Shown here: piece after piece, positions 62,387 through 64,000 of the stretch
Numbering within the stretch: the stretch's first letter is position 1
Layout of the letters: each line of letters starts with the position of its first letter
NCBI GenBank assembly: GCA_009783705.1
Contig: WRCX01000001.1
Span: 1 to 64,000 of the forward strand
Origin: Candidatus Bathycorpusculum hydrogenotrophicum
GTDB taxonomy: Archaea > Thermoproteota > Bathyarchaeia > Bathyarchaeales > Bathycorpusculaceae
Length of the DNA: 64,000 nucleotides
Direction of reading: 5' to 3'
The notes under the pieces: model-generated
Told to the model about the DNA's origin: nothing
The model's input: the letters and a program-made list of their open reading frames with translations, nothing else
The model's database searches: none
Program-made: the position numbers and the translations under genes

Positions 62387-63301
62387 TTATTTTAAGATGT
62401 TAATGAGGTTTAGTGTTCCATCCGGTTGAAAGCTGGCAAAGAAAACATTTCGACCAAAAGGCGAATTGCTATAGTCATCTGATCCTAACAGGTCTAATGA
62501 TGGGCCTTCATAGATCCTGTCATTTGATTGTAAAGATCCATAACTGGAAAAAGATATGCGTAGTTCAGTTATTTCTGGAATTATTCCCGTTTTATTTTGA
62601 TAGGCCTCTATGGCACAGTTGCAGTACCACCGAAGTCCTAAATCATCAATTTGCTGAAGCGCCTTATCAGATGATTTTTGTTGAGGCGCTATTTGAGATA
62701 CTGCGAAGGTGTTATCATATGCTGAAACTATTGGAACATCATATACCTGATAAGCTTCACCACTTTTTGCACTAAAACTAATCGCATTGCTTCTCGGGGC
62801 GTTAAAGAAACTGTTAGATGACTGTTGAGACAGTACAAATTCAATTCTTCCTCCCATATAATCAACAGTATCTAATGAAATGCCGCCTATGATAGTTTCG
62901 CCCGGGTGTTCTAACATGAAAAGCTTGAAGGTAAGCGTGTTTTTGACACTTTGTGCCGCCTCAATTAATGATACGTCTAATATGTGAGGATAAGAAATGG
63001 TAACACCGGGTTGTGCGGTGCCAAAAGTTGGGGGATACTCAACATGTCCACGTGCGTAGCCTTCAAATGTTGCAAAGCTTAGAGAAAAAACTGTCACTGC
63101 GAGCAGTGTATATTTTAGTGTTCGTCGAAGTAAACCATGGGACACTAACCAACCAATGCTCATAACCACAATTAAACTAATTGTCACAATTTTTATCCAA
63201 GAATTACTGAGAAATATTATCGCAGAAAACAAACCCACCGCAGTCATTACGACCATAAACAAATTTTTACCGCTTGCATAGCTACTGTTCTTTGAGGTCA
63301 T
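62387..63301 (-). CDS. Membrane protein with large extracytoplasmic domain
   Basis: 304 aa, no known family. Three or four hydrophobic helices occupy residues 12-88 (NLFMVVMTAVGLFSAIIFLS, IVTISLIVVMSIGWLVSHGL, YTLLAVTVFSLSFATF). The remaining ~210 residues look soluble and beta-rich, with FGTAQPGVTISYPHI, GGRIEFVLSQQSS and EITELRISFSSYGS. No signal for a function. It lies alone, downstream-facing PhoU-like gene. Confidence 0.65.
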   Translation of the reverse strand: MTSKNSSYASGKNLFMVVMTAVGLFSAIIFLSNSWIKIVTISLIVVMSIGWLVSHGLLRRTLKYTLLAVTVFSLSFATFEGYARGHVEYPPTFGTAQPGVTISYPHILDVSLIEAAQSVKNTLTFKLFMLEHPGETIIGGISLDTVDYMGGRIEFVLSQQSSNSFFNAPRSNAISFSAKSGEAYQVYDVPIVSAYDNTFAVSQIAPQQKSSDKALQQIDDLGLRWYCNCAIEAYQNKTGIIPEITELRISFSSYGSLQSNDRIYEGPSLDLLGSDDYSNSPFGRNVFFASFQPDGTLNLINILK

Positions 63302-63524
63302 TTGTTTTACCCTTCACCGTTCGACCCTTAGTGTGGACGTTGCAATTTACACACATTTCCTATGTTTTAGCGTTATGTTCGATTTATGACAAACGTTGCA
63401 ACAATATTACGTATTGCCCATCTTTCAACATACTGAATATGTACCGTTCCTCTCTTTTGTATGCAACAATATCCAACGTACCTTCGGCCAAATGTTGCTT
63501 CTCAATAGATGCTGGCTTGAGGGG

Positions 63525-64000
63525 CTATTGTTTGTCGTATTTCATGATTTCGTCATTTATTATACAGAGTTCGATTCCTGCTTGTTTAAACATCTCGATA
63601 GTGTCTGCATCGGCGTGGTAACGTTTCTCACACACAACGCGTTTGATGCCCGCGTTAATTATCATCATCGCACAAGTACGACAAGGTGTCATCTTACAAA
63701 ACAACATAGCACCCTCTAAGGGAATCCCAAACCGTGCCGCTTGGAGAATCGCATTTTGCTCAGCATGAAGCGTACGCACACAATGCATACTTACTTCCCC
63801 ATTACCATTAGTCATCTGACGAATATCATGACCTGCCTCTGAGCAGTGTGGTAAACCCGAAGGAGAGCCAACATACCCTGTTGTCATAATACGCTTGTCT
63901 TTGACTATAACACAACCACACCGACCTCTATCACAGGTTGCACGTGCCGCTACAGCTTCACACATATCCAAAAAATATCGATCCCAATTAGGACGTAACT
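63525..64000 (-). CDS. dCMP/cytidine deaminase-family protein (5' end beyond window)
   Basis: The frame is open to the right edge (LRPNWDRYFLDMCEAVAARATC...), so a few N-terminal residues are missing; the TTG/ATG at 63971/63965 are internal. Zinc deaminase motifs are complete: HAEQNAILQAA (HxE) and TPCRTCAMMIINAG (PCxxC). The preceding GYVGSPSGLPHC with an extra CSEAGHDI stretch is the dCMP deaminase/ComE-type insertion. Deaminates dCMP to dUMP for thymidylate synthesis. Confidence 0.9.
   Translation of the reverse strand, partial: LRPNWDRYFLDMCEAVAARATCDRGRCGCVIVKDKRIMTTGYVGSPSGLPHCSEAGHDIRQMTNGNGEVSMHCVRTLHAEQNAILQAARFGIPLEGAMLFCKMTPCRTCAMMIINAGIKRVVCEKRYHADADTIEMFKQAGIELCIINDEIMKYDKQ

Overview
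The window is archaeal. It carries an archaeal replication set (GINS, MCM, Orc1/Cdc6 and both subunits of the archaea-specific DNA polymerase D), archaeal ribosomal proteins (L44e, S27e, L21e), aIF2-alpha, aIF5A, Nop10, SRP54, Pus10, RpoF, Elf1-like and Sec61-beta proteins, and a tRNA-Ser with an intron after the anticodon. PolD together with Elf1, DUF2070, a trehalose/maltodextrin operon, a tryptophanase-family lyase and a giant beta-helix surface protein suggests a Bathyarchaeia-like lineage, possibly host-associated. That placement is inference; no 16S gene is present.

Layout. 1-2139: 5' part of a secreted beta-helix adhesin. 2.6-5.2 kb: GINS-MCM. 5.5-7.8 kb: translation operon L44e-S27e-aIF2alpha-Nop10-PAC2. 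7.9-13.9 kb: a decaying zone with tRNA-Ser, a DinD/BRO-like pseudogene, an MrfB-MrfA-like nuclease/helicase pair with a frameshift in the helicase, and a DUF116 gene with an in-frame TAG. 14-22.4 kb: alpha-glucan/trehalose operon treZ-GH57-treY-malQ. 22.6-30.6 kb: tyrosine phenol-lyase/tryptophanase-type lyase, a radical SAM/SPASM protein with an unusual N-terminal domain, an MgtE-type transporter with its PhoU/TrkA-C partner, and a membrane protein. 30.8-36.3 kb: S-adenosylhomocysteinase, a P-loop kinase, a PHP phosphoesterase, an APH-like kinase and OPRTase. 36.4-41.8 kb: the archaeal block SRP54-Pus10-L21e-RpoF-DUF655-KsgA-HemK2. 42-48.2 kb: aIF5A, DUF2070, a frameshifted Nob1, NAD kinase, an LSm-like protein, Sec61-beta, MazG and a small wHTH gene that appears to start at ATA. 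48.3-53.9 kb: PolD large subunit, Elf1-like factor, NAD synthetase and a nitrilase-like amidase.

The most interesting part is 53.9-60.2 kb. Upstream of orc1/cdc6 there is a good candidate replication origin: two perfect copies of an ORB-like motif (TCCAGTAGAA-N5-GGGGTG), a third copy in inverted orientation with an AT-rich stretch between, and a weaker fourth. Next to it, about 3 kb is studded with TGTGA/TCACA motifs in clusters and one 16-bp perfect palindrome. That stretch holds three genes of unknown function: an orphan 165-aa protein, a membrane-anchored coiled-coil protein ending in a winged helix, and a small protein ending in a winged helix. PolD small subunit follows orc1 and PolD large subunit lies 5-9 kb away. 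This looks like a replication/segregation locus with its own operator family, and it is the best candidate for an undescribed system here.

Several genes are broken: DinD-like, MrfA-like, DUF116, Nob1 and a Kelch surface protein. The first and last carry several lesions and are genuine relics. Nob1 is normally essential and carries a single-base loss, so it may be an assembly error. Several small genes were found by reading the sequence directly: Nop10, Sec61-beta and the ATA-start wHTH.
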